Below, in pieces: positions 1-9,406 of a stretch of DNA of 64,000 bases; the first letter of the stretch is position 1; each line of letters begins with the position of its first letter. The notes under the pieces were generated by a model, which had not been told where the DNA came from, made no database searches, and saw nothing but the letters and a program-made list of their open reading frames with translations. Source of the DNA: Hyphomicrobiales bacterium (GTDB lineage: Bacteria; Pseudomonadota; Alphaproteobacteria; Rhizobiales; Rhizobiaceae). Where the stretch lies: assembly GCA_900473745.1 (NCBI GenBank), contig UCMW01000004.1, positions 600,754 through 664,753 of the forward strand, given 5' to 3'. Position numbers and translations under genes: made by a program.

Positions 1-549
1 CAGATCCTGTGCGTGGCTGAGGGCATGCAGTCGCTCCAGAAAGGCAAGCCTCGAGGTCGCCATGTCGCTGTCGTTGCGCAGCGTCTGGTTGGCGAGCGAC
101 TGTACGAGCGCCAGAATGTTCTTGATCCGATGCGAGAGTTCGTTGCGCAGCAGTTCCTGCTCCGTCTCGAAGTTCTTGATTGCCGTGATGTCACGCGAAA
201 CCGACAGAATGCTCTCGACGCTGCTGTCCTCCCCAAAGATGGGGCTGACCTTCACGTCCCAGAAGCGCCGGTTTCCCTTTGCCGTCTCGGCGAAGCCCGT
301 GAAGCGGGACTCCCGGCCGTCGCGCGCGGCCTGGATGGCGGCAAGGGCCGCGATATTGCCTTCATCGCGCCAGAAATCCGGCCAGGGACAACCCTTGATG
401 GCGCCGAAATCTTCGACCTCCATCACCCGCTGTCCGCCGTCCGTCATGTACTGCAGGCTGCCGTCCAGGCCGATGATCTTGATGCAGTCGTCCGACGACG
501 CAAGCGCTGCAGCAATGAAACGAGGATCGTGGCTCTTGTGTAGGGACAT
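1..549 (-). CDS. PAS-domain HWE-type sensor histidine kinase (3' end outside window)
   Basis: The reading frame is open from an ATG at 549 to the window edge (183 residues visible), so the C-terminal half is missing. Residues about 10-125 look like a PAS sensor domain, ending in the usual 'SVSRDITAIKNFE' linker. This is followed by a dimerisation/phosphoacceptor helix with the motif RNELSHRIKNILALVQSLA, in which the His is the expected autophosphorylation site of HWE/HisKA_2 kinases, a group abundant in rhizobia. There is no membrane segment or signal peptide in the visible part, so a soluble cytoplasmic sensor is likely. The ligand and the cognate regulator cannot be read from this fragment. 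Family assignment is strong; the catalytic ATPase domain is not seen because of the edge. Confidence 0.88.
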   Translation of the reverse strand, partial: MSLHKSHDPRFIAAALASSDDCIKIIGLDGSLQYMTDGGQRVMEVEDFGAIKGCPWPDFWRDEGNIAALAAIQAARDGRESRFTGFAETAKGNRRFWDVKVSPIFGEDSSVESILSVSRDITAIKNFETEQELLRNELSHRIKNILALVQSLANQTLRNDSDMATSRLAFLERLHALSHAQDL

Positions 550-734
550 CTATTTCCAGCCGGCTATTCCGGGTTTTTCTGATTGAATATTTCCCGTGCG
601 TCAACGCGATTTGCACGGCGGCAGATTTAGGTTCGCCTTTTCTTCGTTCACGCTGCAGAATGATCACAGCATTCCTTCGGTTCCACCGTGGCACACCGGA
701 AGATCTTAGGCATGGTTGGCTCGGAGCAGTTTCC

Positions 735-1076
735 ATGATCACCCTCGACATCCTGCGCCAGATCATTCTCGCCTTGCCGACCACGGAGGAGACCACCTCC
801 TGGGGCCATCCGTCCTTCAAGGTCAACGGCAAGGCCATGCTGTTCTGGAATCCGACCCATGACTGCCCGGTCTTCAAGGTACCCTTCGAGGAACGCGACC
901 ATCTGATCGAGATGGACCCCGACACCTTCTTCACCACCGACCACCACCGCCCGCACCCCATGGTGCTCGCCCGGCCCGGTCGGCTCAATCCCGAATGGGC
1001 GCGGGAAAACCTCACGCGCGTCTGGCGGGCGCAGGCGAAGAAGGCGGTGGTGAAAGCCTGGGATGCGGAGCGGTGA
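735..1076 (+). CDS. MmcQ/YjbR family protein
   Basis: A 113-residue protein starting at the ATG at 735; an in-frame upstream Met at 660 would add residues that do not resemble the family. The body (TEETTSWGHPSFKV, KAMLFWNP, ERDHLIEMDPDTFF) fits the compact YjbR/MmcQ fold, a small domain with a double-wing DNA-binding-like topology that is usually annotated as a predicted DNA-binding protein without proven function. Length is normal for the family. It stands alone, divergent from the kinase gene at the left edge with about 185 bp between the two starts, and is followed by a long gap. Function beyond the fold is not known. Confidence 0.8.
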   Translation: MITLDILRQIILALPTTEETTSWGHPSFKVNGKAMLFWNPTHDCPVFKVPFEERDHLIEMDPDTFFTTDHHRPHPMVLARPGRLNPEWARENLTRVWRAQAKKAVVKAWDAER

Positions 1077-1505
1077 GCCTGCTCGCCCTCGCCGAAGCCG
1101 GAGACGCCTACGACCATCCCGGAATTCAGTCAATCGCCCGCAACAGCGCGAAACCTCGCGCGATCGGGTTCTGGTTGGCTCGCTCGCAGCCTTCAAGGAC
1201 GCGGGTCGCAACGGCTCGAAGACTCCACCCGTGAAAAATTTCGGTCGGTTCGAAATGGCTGCCACGGCCCAAGAGCTATTCAGATGCCTCATGCATGCCA
1301 AGTTGCTTCACGGCGTAAATCTGTAAGATCATCTGCTGCAAACTGATATTCCGTAATGTGGTGATGTCGGGATTGTAGCCTCGTGACGTCAAGATATGGC
1401 GCGCCATGATCATTAGGCTCGAATTCGAATAAAAGTATTGAAGGGAATTTTCACTAAGTATACTTTTGTGAAGGTGCCGGGTTTGGTGCAAATGAGGGTG
1501 AGGCC
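1077..1505. other. 429-bp intergenic gap turning AT-rich
   Basis: No convincing gene is seen. The second half becomes visibly AT-richer than the surrounding chromosome, and this composition continues into the following gene. One minus-strand reading frame at 1276-1413 (45 codons, two closely spaced ATGs at 1413 and 1407) has reasonable codon use but no clear ribosome binding site; it could be a small protein or chance. Confidence 0.4.
1276..1413 (-). CDS. possible 45-residue small protein
   Basis: This is a short minus-strand frame in an otherwise empty gap. Its codons mostly end in G or C in the middle part, which is the style of this genome, and it has two candidate ATGs (1413, 1407). I see no good Shine-Dalgarno and recognise no family. 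It is listed only because nothing else explains the stretch. Confidence 0.2.
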   Translation of the reverse strand: MIMARHILTSRGYNPDITTLRNISLQQMILQIYAVKQLGMHEASE

Positions 1506-2396
1506 ATGAGGAGCATTCGGCGTTCATTTCGATATATTGTTGGATATTTGAGATACCACATCCAAAATATCCGCCTTTCTCCGCCGCGAATCTTAAGTGT
1601 GGCGCTAAGCGCGCTCGGCATCGGGACGGCAGTGAGGGAGCTTAACGAGGAGATAAAGTTTTGGCCAACTGTTGCAGTTTGCTCAGTGGTTCTGGCGCTG
1701 TATTTGTATCTGATCGTCCGCAACCCAATTCAGCTCAACGCGGATGAATTTCCCAAAGACTTGAGATTTAGAGCATTGGTTCCTCCTACGGCAAATCAAC
1801 AAAATCGAATTGCTGAAGCGTGCGCATATTTTGGTGATAGTGCCATAGATCCGGTTCAAGGTGTAATAGCCAGCGAATCTGATGCGTTCTCGACAGTAGC
1901 GGTAAGCGACTACAAGGGCCGGGAGGTAGGTTTCGCGGACTATTATGCATACAGGCGCGAAGATGCAGTTAGATATATTCGTGGTGAAATCGGTAAGGCG
2001 GATTTTTTTTCGAGATACTATCTTCCTCACCCGGCAGCTAGGGATGCAGACACGTTATACATATCAACATTGTTCAGGTATGACCATATATCTGACAGAT
2101 CTGCTTATGGAGTTAAAGAAACTGCTATATTGGCATGGTGTTTATTCAAGCTTATCGAAGTCGCGCAAAGAGAACCTAAAGACGGTTGGCTTCTGGTCAC
2201 AGCAGGCGGATCATCCGCGGGGGAGAGGCTGATCAAGCACTTCAAGTTTGCCGAAACTGGTCAGCGCGATCCCGATGGGAACAAGATATTTACAAGGGAC
2301 AATGTTACGCTGGAGCAGATAAGAAACGAGATTGGAAGATACTCGTATATAGGCGATCTTGTGATTTTCAATGTCGCAGGGCTCTCGCCGACTTGA
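1506..2396 (+). CDS. membrane-anchored protein of unknown function, GNAT-like C-terminal part
   Basis: A 296-residue protein of no family I can name with certainty. The N-terminus is basic with one clear membrane segment around residues 52-72 (WPTVAVCSVVLALYLYLIV) and a weaker hydrophobic stretch before it. The soluble remainder has a strand 'DTLYISTLFRYD', a helix with ETAILAWCLFKLIEVA, then a strand/helix pair 'WLLVTAGG...ERLIKHFKFAETGQR' that resembles the last strands of acetyltransferase (GNAT) folds, where a 'position plus loop plus F' pattern is common. That similarity is inference. Base composition is AT-richer than its neighbours and codons such as ATA, TTA and AGA are frequent, which suggests horizontal acquisition. 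The start has a GTGAGG(C) purine stretch upstream. It sits alone upstream of ccrM. Confidence 0.6.
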   Translation: MRSIRRSFRYIVGYLRYHIQNIRLSPPRILSVALSALGIGTAVRELNEEIKFWPTVAVCSVVLALYLYLIVRNPIQLNADEFPKDLRFRALVPPTANQQNRIAEACAYFGDSAIDPVQGVIASESDAFSTVAVSDYKGREVGFADYYAYRREDAVRYIRGEIGKADFFSRYYLPHPAARDADTLYISTLFRYDHISDRSAYGVKETAILAWCLFKLIEVAQREPKDGWLLVTAGGSSAGERLIKHFKFAETGQRDPDGNKIFTRDNVTLEQIRNEIGRYSYIGDLVIFNVAGLSPT

Positions 2397-2551
2397 AGCT
2401 TTTTCTTAGAGCGGTGCGCGTTGCCCCTCAGGCCGGTGAAATGGAACATCTTGCACCGCGCGAATTGGACGAGATTGCACCGACGAATGTTCGCCTTTGC
2501 AATCTCACGGCAAACTCCTACCCCCGCACAAAATTTCACCGCCTCTTCACC

Positions 2552-2576
2552 CTTCGGTAACCAACTTCGGTAACCA
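2552..2576. repeat. tandem 12-bp repeat upstream of ccrM
   Basis: The 12-mer CTTCGGTAACCA occurs twice with a 13-bp period (2552-2563 and 2565-2576); each copy contains the palindrome GGTAACC. It lies 46 bp before the ccrM start and could be a tandem regulator site or part of the leader. Confidence 0.5.
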
Positions 2577-2618
2577 TAAGCCTCACATCCCGTGCTGCGT
2601 CAGCGTAAGAGTGAGTAA

Positions 2619-3752
<1,134 letters not shown>

Positions 3753-4144
3753 GCTGTTTCGATCCATCACGGACTGGCGCGTCTCCGCGCGCCGGTACAC
3801 CCAGGATAAAATGTTAGAATAACATCATATATTTGTGATCAGCTTCGAGCAAGTCGAAGCTCTTAATCGAGCTGAATTCGATCTTTCGGGGTCGATCTGG
3901 CGCGGGCAGGGGTCCGCCAACTCCACCCGCGCCAGTGCCTCAATCTCAGCGGTGTTCTGACCGTCGCGGCTGTTCCCCCTCTTCAAATGTCTTCACCCCT
4001 CTCGATGTGGGCAGAATGGCCAGTACGGTCCATGCGACCGAAATCCATGCCGGGTGACAGGAAACACTTGATCAGGGTTGGCGATCACGCCACCATTCGA
4101 TCCGGTGGCAGGCCATTGGCGGAATGCCCGGTCAGAGGTGCTTC
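3753..4144. other. 392-bp intergenic gap with a perfect hairpin
   Basis: There is no credible gene. At 3841-3861 there is a perfect stem AGCTTCGA / TCGAAGCT with a 5-base loop, about 90 bp after the ccrM stop; it lacks a following T run, so it may be a weak terminator, an RNA-processing site or a protein site. The rest holds no recognised signal apart from the promoter expected for the next gene. Confidence 0.45.
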
Positions 4145-5146
4145 ATGGTCCGGATATCCGCGCAATTGTTTGCCATTCTCGCGCTCGCGCTGTTAGGCTC
4201 CGTTGACGACAGTTCCGCGGAGACTTGTCCGGCCCTGGAGGGCTTTGCACCGCTCGAGGCCATGGGGGTCTATGACGGGGCCTGCCTGTACGGTGCAGAG
4301 GACGCTGGCTTTACCCGCTTCGATCTGCCCGTCGGCCCGATGAAGGGCGGGGCGCCGACCGAACTCAAGCCGGTCGAGGGCCAACTGCAGCGCCGGCTCT
4401 ATGTCGCTCCCGAAGGTGCTAGTGCCGCCGATGTCTTTCTGAATTATCGCACCGCTCTGCTGGGGGCCGGTTTTTCGAGCCTGTTCGAATGCGCCGGGCG
4501 AAGCTGCGGCAGCAACAATGCGCTGCTGGGCAAGCTGATCATCTATCCGGCAGACCGAAAACTCCGCAATCTGGGCTCAGCATCCGAGTTTGCGCTCTAT
4601 ATCAAGGATGGCGAGCATTACATGGCAGCCGTATCAGCCGATGGCACGCGCCATGTGGCGCTGTATGTGGCGCAGAACCAGAAAGCCCCGCTTTCCGGAA
4701 ATGCATCCGAGCGTGCGGCCGTGCATCTGGATCTCGTCACTGCGGCTGCCCTCGAAACTCGCATGATCGATGCCGCAGCCATGGCCAAGGGCATTTCGGA
4801 CGAGGGCCATATCGCCCTCGACAATGTCTATTTCGACTTCGGCACCGCAAACCTGTCGCCGGAAGCGGCACCCGCTATCGCCGAAATGGCAAAGCTGCTG
4901 ACCTCGAACCCGGGGCTGATGGTCTATATCGTCGGCCATACGGATTGGGTCGGCGATGCCGAGACGAACCTGTCGTTGTCACAAAAGCGGGCACAAGCGG
5001 TCATGGCAGCGCTAGTGTCGGCAGGCATCTCGAAAGAACGCCTCGCCGCCGCCGGAATGGGCATGCTGGCGCCGCGCGCCAGCAACCAAACGGAGCCGGG
5101 CCGCGCCATGAACCGCCGCGTGGAACTGGTCGAACGACCCGGCTGA
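4145..5146 (+). CDS. OmpA-family envelope protein
   Basis: The ATG at 4145 gives a 333-residue product with a signal peptide of about 25 residues (VRISAQLFAILALALL ... SSA) and an AGAGGT ribosome binding site; an upstream ATG at 4124 would bury that signal. The middle part (about 30-205) with YIKDGEHYMAAVSAD and similar strands resembles the DUF4892-type N-terminal region found in some OmpA-like proteins. The C-terminal about 115 residues form an OmpA peptidoglycan-binding domain: the motif YFDFGTANLS, then VGHTDWVGD and LSLSQKRAQAV, ending MNRRVELV. Such proteins tether the outer membrane or periplasmic structures to peptidoglycan. No neighbour explains its specific job; it is convergent with the HAD gene. 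The middle-domain assignment is less certain than the OmpA domain. Confidence 0.87.
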   Translation: MVRISAQLFAILALALLGSVDDSSAETCPALEGFAPLEAMGVYDGACLYGAEDAGFTRFDLPVGPMKGGAPTELKPVEGQLQRRLYVAPEGASAADVFLNYRTALLGAGFSSLFECAGRSCGSNNALLGKLIIYPADRKLRNLGSASEFALYIKDGEHYMAAVSADGTRHVALYVAQNQKAPLSGNASERAAVHLDLVTAAALETRMIDAAAMAKGISDEGHIALDNVYFDFGTANLSPEAAPAIAEMAKLLTSNPGLMVYIVGHTDWVGDAETNLSLSQKRAQAVMAALVSAGISKERLAAAGMGMLAPRASNQTEPGRAMNRRVELVERPG

Positions 5147-5200
5147 GGGAGAAGCGGCCCCGCGTCGGCGGCGCGCGCCATTCGCCTTGCGTTCAGGTGA

Positions 5201-5812
5201 TCAGAGGCTGACGCCCAGCCCCTGCAGATCTGCCTTAAGCTTTTCCGCCCCGGTGAAATGCACAGCCTGCCATCCGGCAGCGCGCGCCCCTTCGACATTC
5301 GGCAGACTGTCATCGATGAATACCGAATGCGCCGGCGAGAGATCGAAATCCGTGACATGCCGCTCATAGATCGCCACATCAGGCTTGATCAGGCCGACCT
5401 CGCCAGAGACAGTGACTCCGCGCGGCAGGTTGAGGAAGGGATACATCTGCCGCGCTTCGGAAAACGTGTCGGCGGCAAAATTGGTCAGCATGGTCACGTC
5501 GCGGCCGGCATCGATCAGCCCGGTCATGATCGCGACGCTGTCGTCATAAGCATGCGGCACCATCTCGGCCCAGTGTTTCCGGAAGGCGCGGATATGCGCT
5601 TCCTTCTCCGGAAACTCTGCGATCAGCAGCGCCTCGGCATCGGCCCAGCGGCGGCCACGATCCTGTTCGATGTTCCAGTCGTGGGTGCAGACCCGCGCGA
5701 AGAAATCCGCCCGCTCCTGCGGGTCGGGAATGATCCGCGAGAACGGCAGGTTCGGATCGTAATGGATCAGCACCTTGCCGATGTCGAAGACGATATGGCG
5801 GATTTCGGTCAT
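5201..5812 (-). CDS. HAD-superfamily hydrolase (YihX-like)
   Basis: A 203-residue HAD hydrolase. Motif I reads VFDIGKVLI, so the second Asp of the usual DxD is replaced by Gly, as in YihX-like members (FDLGNV). Motif II is LTNF, the motif III Lys is in GLIKPD and motif IV is FIDDS. The protein is cytoplasmic with a small helical cap between motifs I and II. Substrate is unknown; relatives dephosphorylate small sugar or acid phosphates. The ATG lies 3 bp after the mutY stop on the same strand, so the two are almost certainly co-transcribed, an arrangement I recall from other rhizobia. Family is certain; the missing Asp means that phosphatase activity should not be assumed. Confidence 0.92.
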   Translation of the reverse strand: MTEIRHIVFDIGKVLIHYDPNLPFSRIIPDPQERADFFARVCTHDWNIEQDRGRRWADAEALLIAEFPEKEAHIRAFRKHWAEMVPHAYDDSVAIMTGLIDAGRDVTMLTNFAADTFSEARQMYPFLNLPRGVTVSGEVGLIKPDVAIYERHVTDFDLSPAHSVFIDDSLPNVEGARAAGWQAVHFTGAEKLKADLQGLGVSL

Positions 5813-5815
5813 GTC

Positions 5816-6892
5816 TTAGCCCTTGAGTGTTGGAAAGGCGGTTGGAATAGCCGCCGCAATTGCCTTCTTCATGACAGTCGGCAGCGCTTGTCCATCAAGT
5901 TCGGTGACGGGTACCCAGAAACCGTGATGATCAGGTGGTGTGTCGATCGGTCCGACGCGGAAGATCGAGAGCCGGAGCTCGAAATGTGTGAAGACATGGG
6001 AGATGCTGCCCGCCACCTGCCAGTCGGCCGGGAAGGGCGCGGCATCCACGCCGGTCTCGCCGTCCTGCCGTGAGGTCCAGTCCGTCGTCGGCACTTCCGT
6101 CATGCCGCCGAGCAATCCGCTCTCGATCCGCTTGCGCAGAAGAAGCCGCCCGTCGCGATCCACCGCAATGAAGGCCGCGCCCAGCCGCACCGGTTTGGCC
6201 TTCTTGGCCGCTTTCACCGGAAAGCGCTCCGGCTCGTCGGTGGCGAGCGCCACGCAGACGTCGTTGAACGGACAGAGCGCGCAGGCCGGCCTTTTTGGCG
6301 TGCAGATTGTAGCGCCCAGATCCATCATCGCCTGGGCAAAATCTCCGGGTCGGTCCGTCGGCGTCAGCTCGGCTACCTTCGCCTTCATCGCAGGCTTGGA
6401 ACCGGGGAGCGGCGCGTCGATCGCAAAGAGGCGCGATATCACCCGCTCGACATTGCCGTCCATCACGGCCGAGGGCCGATTGAAGGCGATCGCAGCAACG
6501 GCTGCAGACGTATAGTCGCCGATGCCGGGCAGGGCTCTGAGGCCCTCTTCCGTATCGGGAAAGACTCCACCATGCTCGAAAGCCACGGCCTCCGCGCATT
6601 TCTTCAAGTTGCGGGCGCGGGCGTAATAGCCGAGCCCCGCCCAGGCGGCCATGACATCCTCGTTCGGTGCTCCCGCAAGATCCGTGACTGTCGGCCAGCG
6701 CGCGATAAACTTGGCGAAATACGCCTTCACCGCCGCAACCGTCGTCTGCTGCAGCATCACTTCCGACATCCAGATGTGGTAGGGATCGGGCTTCACGCCC
6801 CGTTTCGCTGCGGCCGGAGAGATCCGCCAGGGAAGCTCCCTGTGATGCCGGTCATACCAGACGAGAAGGACGGCGCTCATTTCTTGCTTCAT
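5816..6892 (-). CDS. mutY: A/G-specific adenine DNA glycosylase MutY
   Basis: A 358-residue base-excision repair enzyme that removes adenine mispaired with 8-oxoguanine. The N-terminal HhH-GPD domain shows the catalytic Glu in WMSEVMLQQT, the hairpin LPGIGDYTSAAV and the catalytic Asp in VMDGNVERV. The [4Fe-4S] cluster ligands follow as C-x6-C-x2-C-x5-C (CTPKRPACALCPFNDVC). The C-terminal third is the NUDIX-like 8-oxoG recognition domain (AAFIAVDRDGRLLLRKR, then VFTHFELRL). Length and all key residues are normal. It is first in a two-gene operon with the HAD hydrolase and is divergent from the O-antigen ligase-like gene. Confidence 0.97.
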   Translation of the reverse strand: MKQEMSAVLLVWYDRHHRELPWRISPAAAKRGVKPDPYHIWMSEVMLQQTTVAAVKAYFAKFIARWPTVTDLAGAPNEDVMAAWAGLGYYARARNLKKCAEAVAFEHGGVFPDTEEGLRALPGIGDYTSAAVAAIAFNRPSAVMDGNVERVISRLFAIDAPLPGSKPAMKAKVAELTPTDRPGDFAQAMMDLGATICTPKRPACALCPFNDVCVALATDEPERFPVKAAKKAKPVRLGAAFIAVDRDGRLLLRKRIESGLLGGMTEVPTTDWTSRQDGETGVDAAPFPADWQVAGSISHVFTHFELRLSIFRVGPIDTPPDHHGFWVPVTELDGQALPTVMKKAIAAAIPTAFPTLKG

Positions 6893-6968
6893 TGGTTGAA
6901 CGGCAACCCCGATGCGGTTAGACCGGGCGCGGACGGTAAAGGCCCGTCAGTGATGCTCCGGAGACCCC

Positions 6969-8195
6969 ATGCAGCTACAGTCCCCCGCCCTCGGGCGCAA
7001 TACGATATTGGCTCTCTTCGCCATTCTGAGCCTGTCGGCCATGGACAATGCCGTGCTGCATCTGACCTACATTGCCACTGCAAGCCTTGCGCTGATCTAC
7101 ATGGTGGCGGGAGCTTTGAAGCCGAGACTGGACGGTGCCATCGGCTTGTTCGTCACTCTCTCGGCTATCTATTTCTTCGTTCAGCTCGTCTATTTTCTCC
7201 TGCACTACAGGACCTATTTCCCCACGACCGGCAATGAGTGGAGCCAGCCGCTCAAACACATCATCTTCCTGCTGCCGTTTTTCGTCGCCGCACGGCTGGC
7301 TGTGGCGCCGGGTGACAGCCTCCTACGCACAGTGTGGATCGCCTCGGCCGCTTGGGGCCTCGTGACGCTTCCCTTCGTGCTTTATCAGGGGCTCATCCTC
7401 GACATGCGGGCAGAAGCTGGAACCGGCAACGCAATTCCCTTTGCAGCGATGGGGGCGATCTTCTCCAGCTTCGCTCTCCTGGGGCTTAATGATCCCGACA
7501 AGCGCTACAGATGGTTGGCTGCCGCAGGCTTCTGCGCAGGCTTTCTCTGCGTTCTCTTCTCGCAGACGAAGAGCATCATGCCGGTGCCGATTATCGGACT
7601 TGCGCTCTTCTGGCTGTTCTTTCTCCGCAGCCGCATGACCATCTGGCAACTCTGCGCCGTCTCAGTGGGTGTTCTGGTTCTGGCCGGATTGGGTGTCTAT
7701 GTCTCTGACAGCTGGCACCGCTTCGCCGATCTCTGGGCCGTCTATGTCGAGCAGGACAACACGGCCGCGCTCGGTGATTCCTATACCCAGCGGCTGACCA
7801 TGTGGTCGCATGGCCTCGGAGGCGTCCTGGAGGCACCCTTCGCCGGCCATGGCTTCCAGAACCGGCGCCATTTCATCGGCCTCCTGGGCTACGACTACAA
7901 TCACTGGCACAATGGCTTCATCACCGCCGCTTTCGACAATGGCATTCCCGGTCTCGTGATCATGGCCTTGCTGCTTCTGTCTCCCGTCTGGATTGCCTGG
8001 CGCTGTCAGCCGGATGCATTGTACCGCCCGCGCTTGTTCATGGCGATCATGCTGGTCTTCGTGTATGTATGGGGTGGCATGGTGAACCAGATCTTCGGCC
8101 ACGCCATCTACAACGCCCTTTTCCTCTGGGTCGGGCTGGTGATTGCCGTATCGGCCACGCCGAAAGCGAGTGACGATGTCGAAGGATCAGCCTAG
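6969..8195 (+). CDS. O-antigen ligase / Wzy family membrane protein
   Basis: A 408-residue polytopic protein with around ten hydrophobic segments (for example NTILALFAILSLSAM, HIIFLLPFFVAARLAV, LCAVSVGVLVLAGLGVYV, RLFMAIMLVFVYVWGGMV). Before the last segments there is a large periplasmic-type loop containing MWSHGLGGVLEAPFAGHG and YNHWHNGFITAAFDNGIPGL; the 'HNxxL/I...GxxG' pattern is the signature of WaaL/Wzy ligases and polymerases. The role is probably joining or polymerising a surface polysaccharide on undecaprenol at the inner membrane; which polysaccharide cannot be told, as no glycosyltransferases lie nearby. Its 3' end overlaps the DUF721 gene by 20 bp. Confidence 0.85.
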   Translation: MQLQSPALGRNTILALFAILSLSAMDNAVLHLTYIATASLALIYMVAGALKPRLDGAIGLFVTLSAIYFFVQLVYFLLHYRTYFPTTGNEWSQPLKHIIFLLPFFVAARLAVAPGDSLLRTVWIASAAWGLVTLPFVLYQGLILDMRAEAGTGNAIPFAAMGAIFSSFALLGLNDPDKRYRWLAAAGFCAGFLCVLFSQTKSIMPVPIIGLALFWLFFLRSRMTIWQLCAVSVGVLVLAGLGVYVSDSWHRFADLWAVYVEQDNTAALGDSYTQRLTMWSHGLGGVLEAPFAGHGFQNRRHFIGLLGYDYNHWHNGFITAAFDNGIPGLVIMALLLLSPVWIAWRCQPDALYRPRLFMAIMLVFVYVWGGMVNQIFGHAIYNALFLWVGLVIAVSATPKASDDVEGSA

Positions 8196-8679
8196 CCGCT
8201 ACGGCGCGAACCAGATCGCCGAGATCGCCAACGGGATCGTCGATCCCGTTCTGGCGCGGCGTGCCGGCATCAACACGGCTCTCCTCGGCTCCTGGGAGGA
8301 CATCGTCGGGGAGAATTTCGCCGATTGCACGCGGCCCGAAAAGATCGCCTGGCCGCGCCGCTCCGATCTGCCGGAGGATGGCGGCCACCGCCCGGGTGTG
8401 TTGACGATCGCCTGTGAGGGTGCCCGCGCGCTCTTCCTGTCCCACGCCCAGGGCGAGTTGATCGCCCGCATCAACGGCTTCTTCGGTTATCCCGCGATCG
8501 GCCAGGTCCGCATCGTTCAGAAGCCGGTTTCGGTCGCGAGCGTCAGGCCCCGCATCCGCAAGCTTGAAGGCGAAAAGGCAAAGCGCTTGGAAGCCATGAT
8601 GGAGGGGATCGAGGATGGGAACCTCCGCCGCGCTGTCGAGCGTCTGGGTACGGCCGTGCTACAGGCAAAGCGCAAATAG
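8176..8679 (+). CDS. DUF721 (DciA-like) protein
   Basis: The ATG at 8176 (MSKDQPSRYG) gives 167 residues; a longer frame starting at 8143 lies inside the preceding gene. The core (GSWEDIVGENFADCTRPEKI ... GVLTIACEGARALFLSHAQGELIARINGFFG ... IGQVRIVQKP) matches DUF721, the KH-like domain also found in DciA, the helicase-operator protein of bacteria lacking DnaC. In rhizobia this gene commonly lies between mutY and the dsbA-like/smc genes. It overlaps the ligase gene by 20 bp, suggesting translational coupling. Whether this copy helps load DnaB is inference from the family. Confidence 0.87.
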   Translation: MSKDQPSRYGANQIAEIANGIVDPVLARRAGINTALLGSWEDIVGENFADCTRPEKIAWPRRSDLPEDGGHRPGVLTIACEGARALFLSHAQGELIARINGFFGYPAIGQVRIVQKPVSVASVRPRIRKLEGEKAKRLEAMMEGIEDGNLRRAVERLGTAVLQAKRK

Positions 8680-8872
8680 GGCGTCAGACGCCTGACCCCG
8701 TTCATTGGGATCGCTTCTTCTCGATCCTTCCCCCTGATCTTGACACCTGATCCGGCCAAGTTTGGGTCGATCGCTGCGATCGCGTTGATCCCCGTCTGAG
8801 GCGGGTCTACCAGTCGTCGAACCGGGGCGTGCGACCTTCGGCTGCCAACGCCTTTCGCCGCGCCGCTTCTCT

Positions 8873-9400
8873 TTGCGGTCATTGCCGGCATCGATGGTCT
8901 CAGCGCCAGCATCGCTATTGCCGCCTGATCTTGCCGGCCCGCTGGCGGAAGACTTCGGCATGGGCGGAGATGTTCTCTTCCTGTCCAGCATCCTGCTGGC
9001 GTTCTGGATCGCGCTTCTCGGCATCGCAACCGCACTCACGCTCGCGTCGATACTGCCCTTCGCCGGTGAACTCTCCGGAGCCATGCCGACCTTTGTTGCC
9101 GCCGGCCTGATGATCGCGCTCGGCTTCTTGATCGTCACCTGCATCTACAATTGCGCCCGCCTCTCGGTGATCAAGGTCAATGTGCCTTTGCGCGAACGCT
9201 GGCATCATCGATCGTCCACCTGCGGAAAACAGCCCGATTTACGAAGGAGAGCAGGTGCAGGTGCTCGAGCTGCAGGAATTCCTGTTTTTCCGGAACGCGG
9301 AACAGGTGATCTCGCGCTATTGGTCCACCGCCTCTGCGCCACGACAATCGCCGAACGTCTGACGATCGCAAACCGTGTCGTCCAGGCGCTACATGAGTGA
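8873..9400 (+). pseudogene. frame-disrupted small membrane protein
   Basis: One frame (TTG 8873, ATG 8894) encodes two hydrophobic segments (LFLSSILLAFWIALLGIA and TFVAAGLMIALGFLIVTCIY) with good codon use up to about 9180. After that, codons in that frame become poor for this genome. Between about 9183 and 9330 another frame looks coding, with residues such as ENSPIYEGEQVQVLELQEF. At the very end, codon quality swings back toward the first frame, which reads to a TGA at 9400. This is what one or two frameshifts in a decaying or mis-sequenced gene would look like. I do not recognise the family. It is convergent with the cyclase gene ending at 9407. Confidence 0.35.
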
Positions 9401-9406
9401 GGGGGA

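Noticed and set aside
3987..4196. 69-codon plus-strand ORF before the OmpA-like gene
   Set aside because: No ribosome binding site, poor codon use, and it overlaps the signal peptide of the real gene in another frame.
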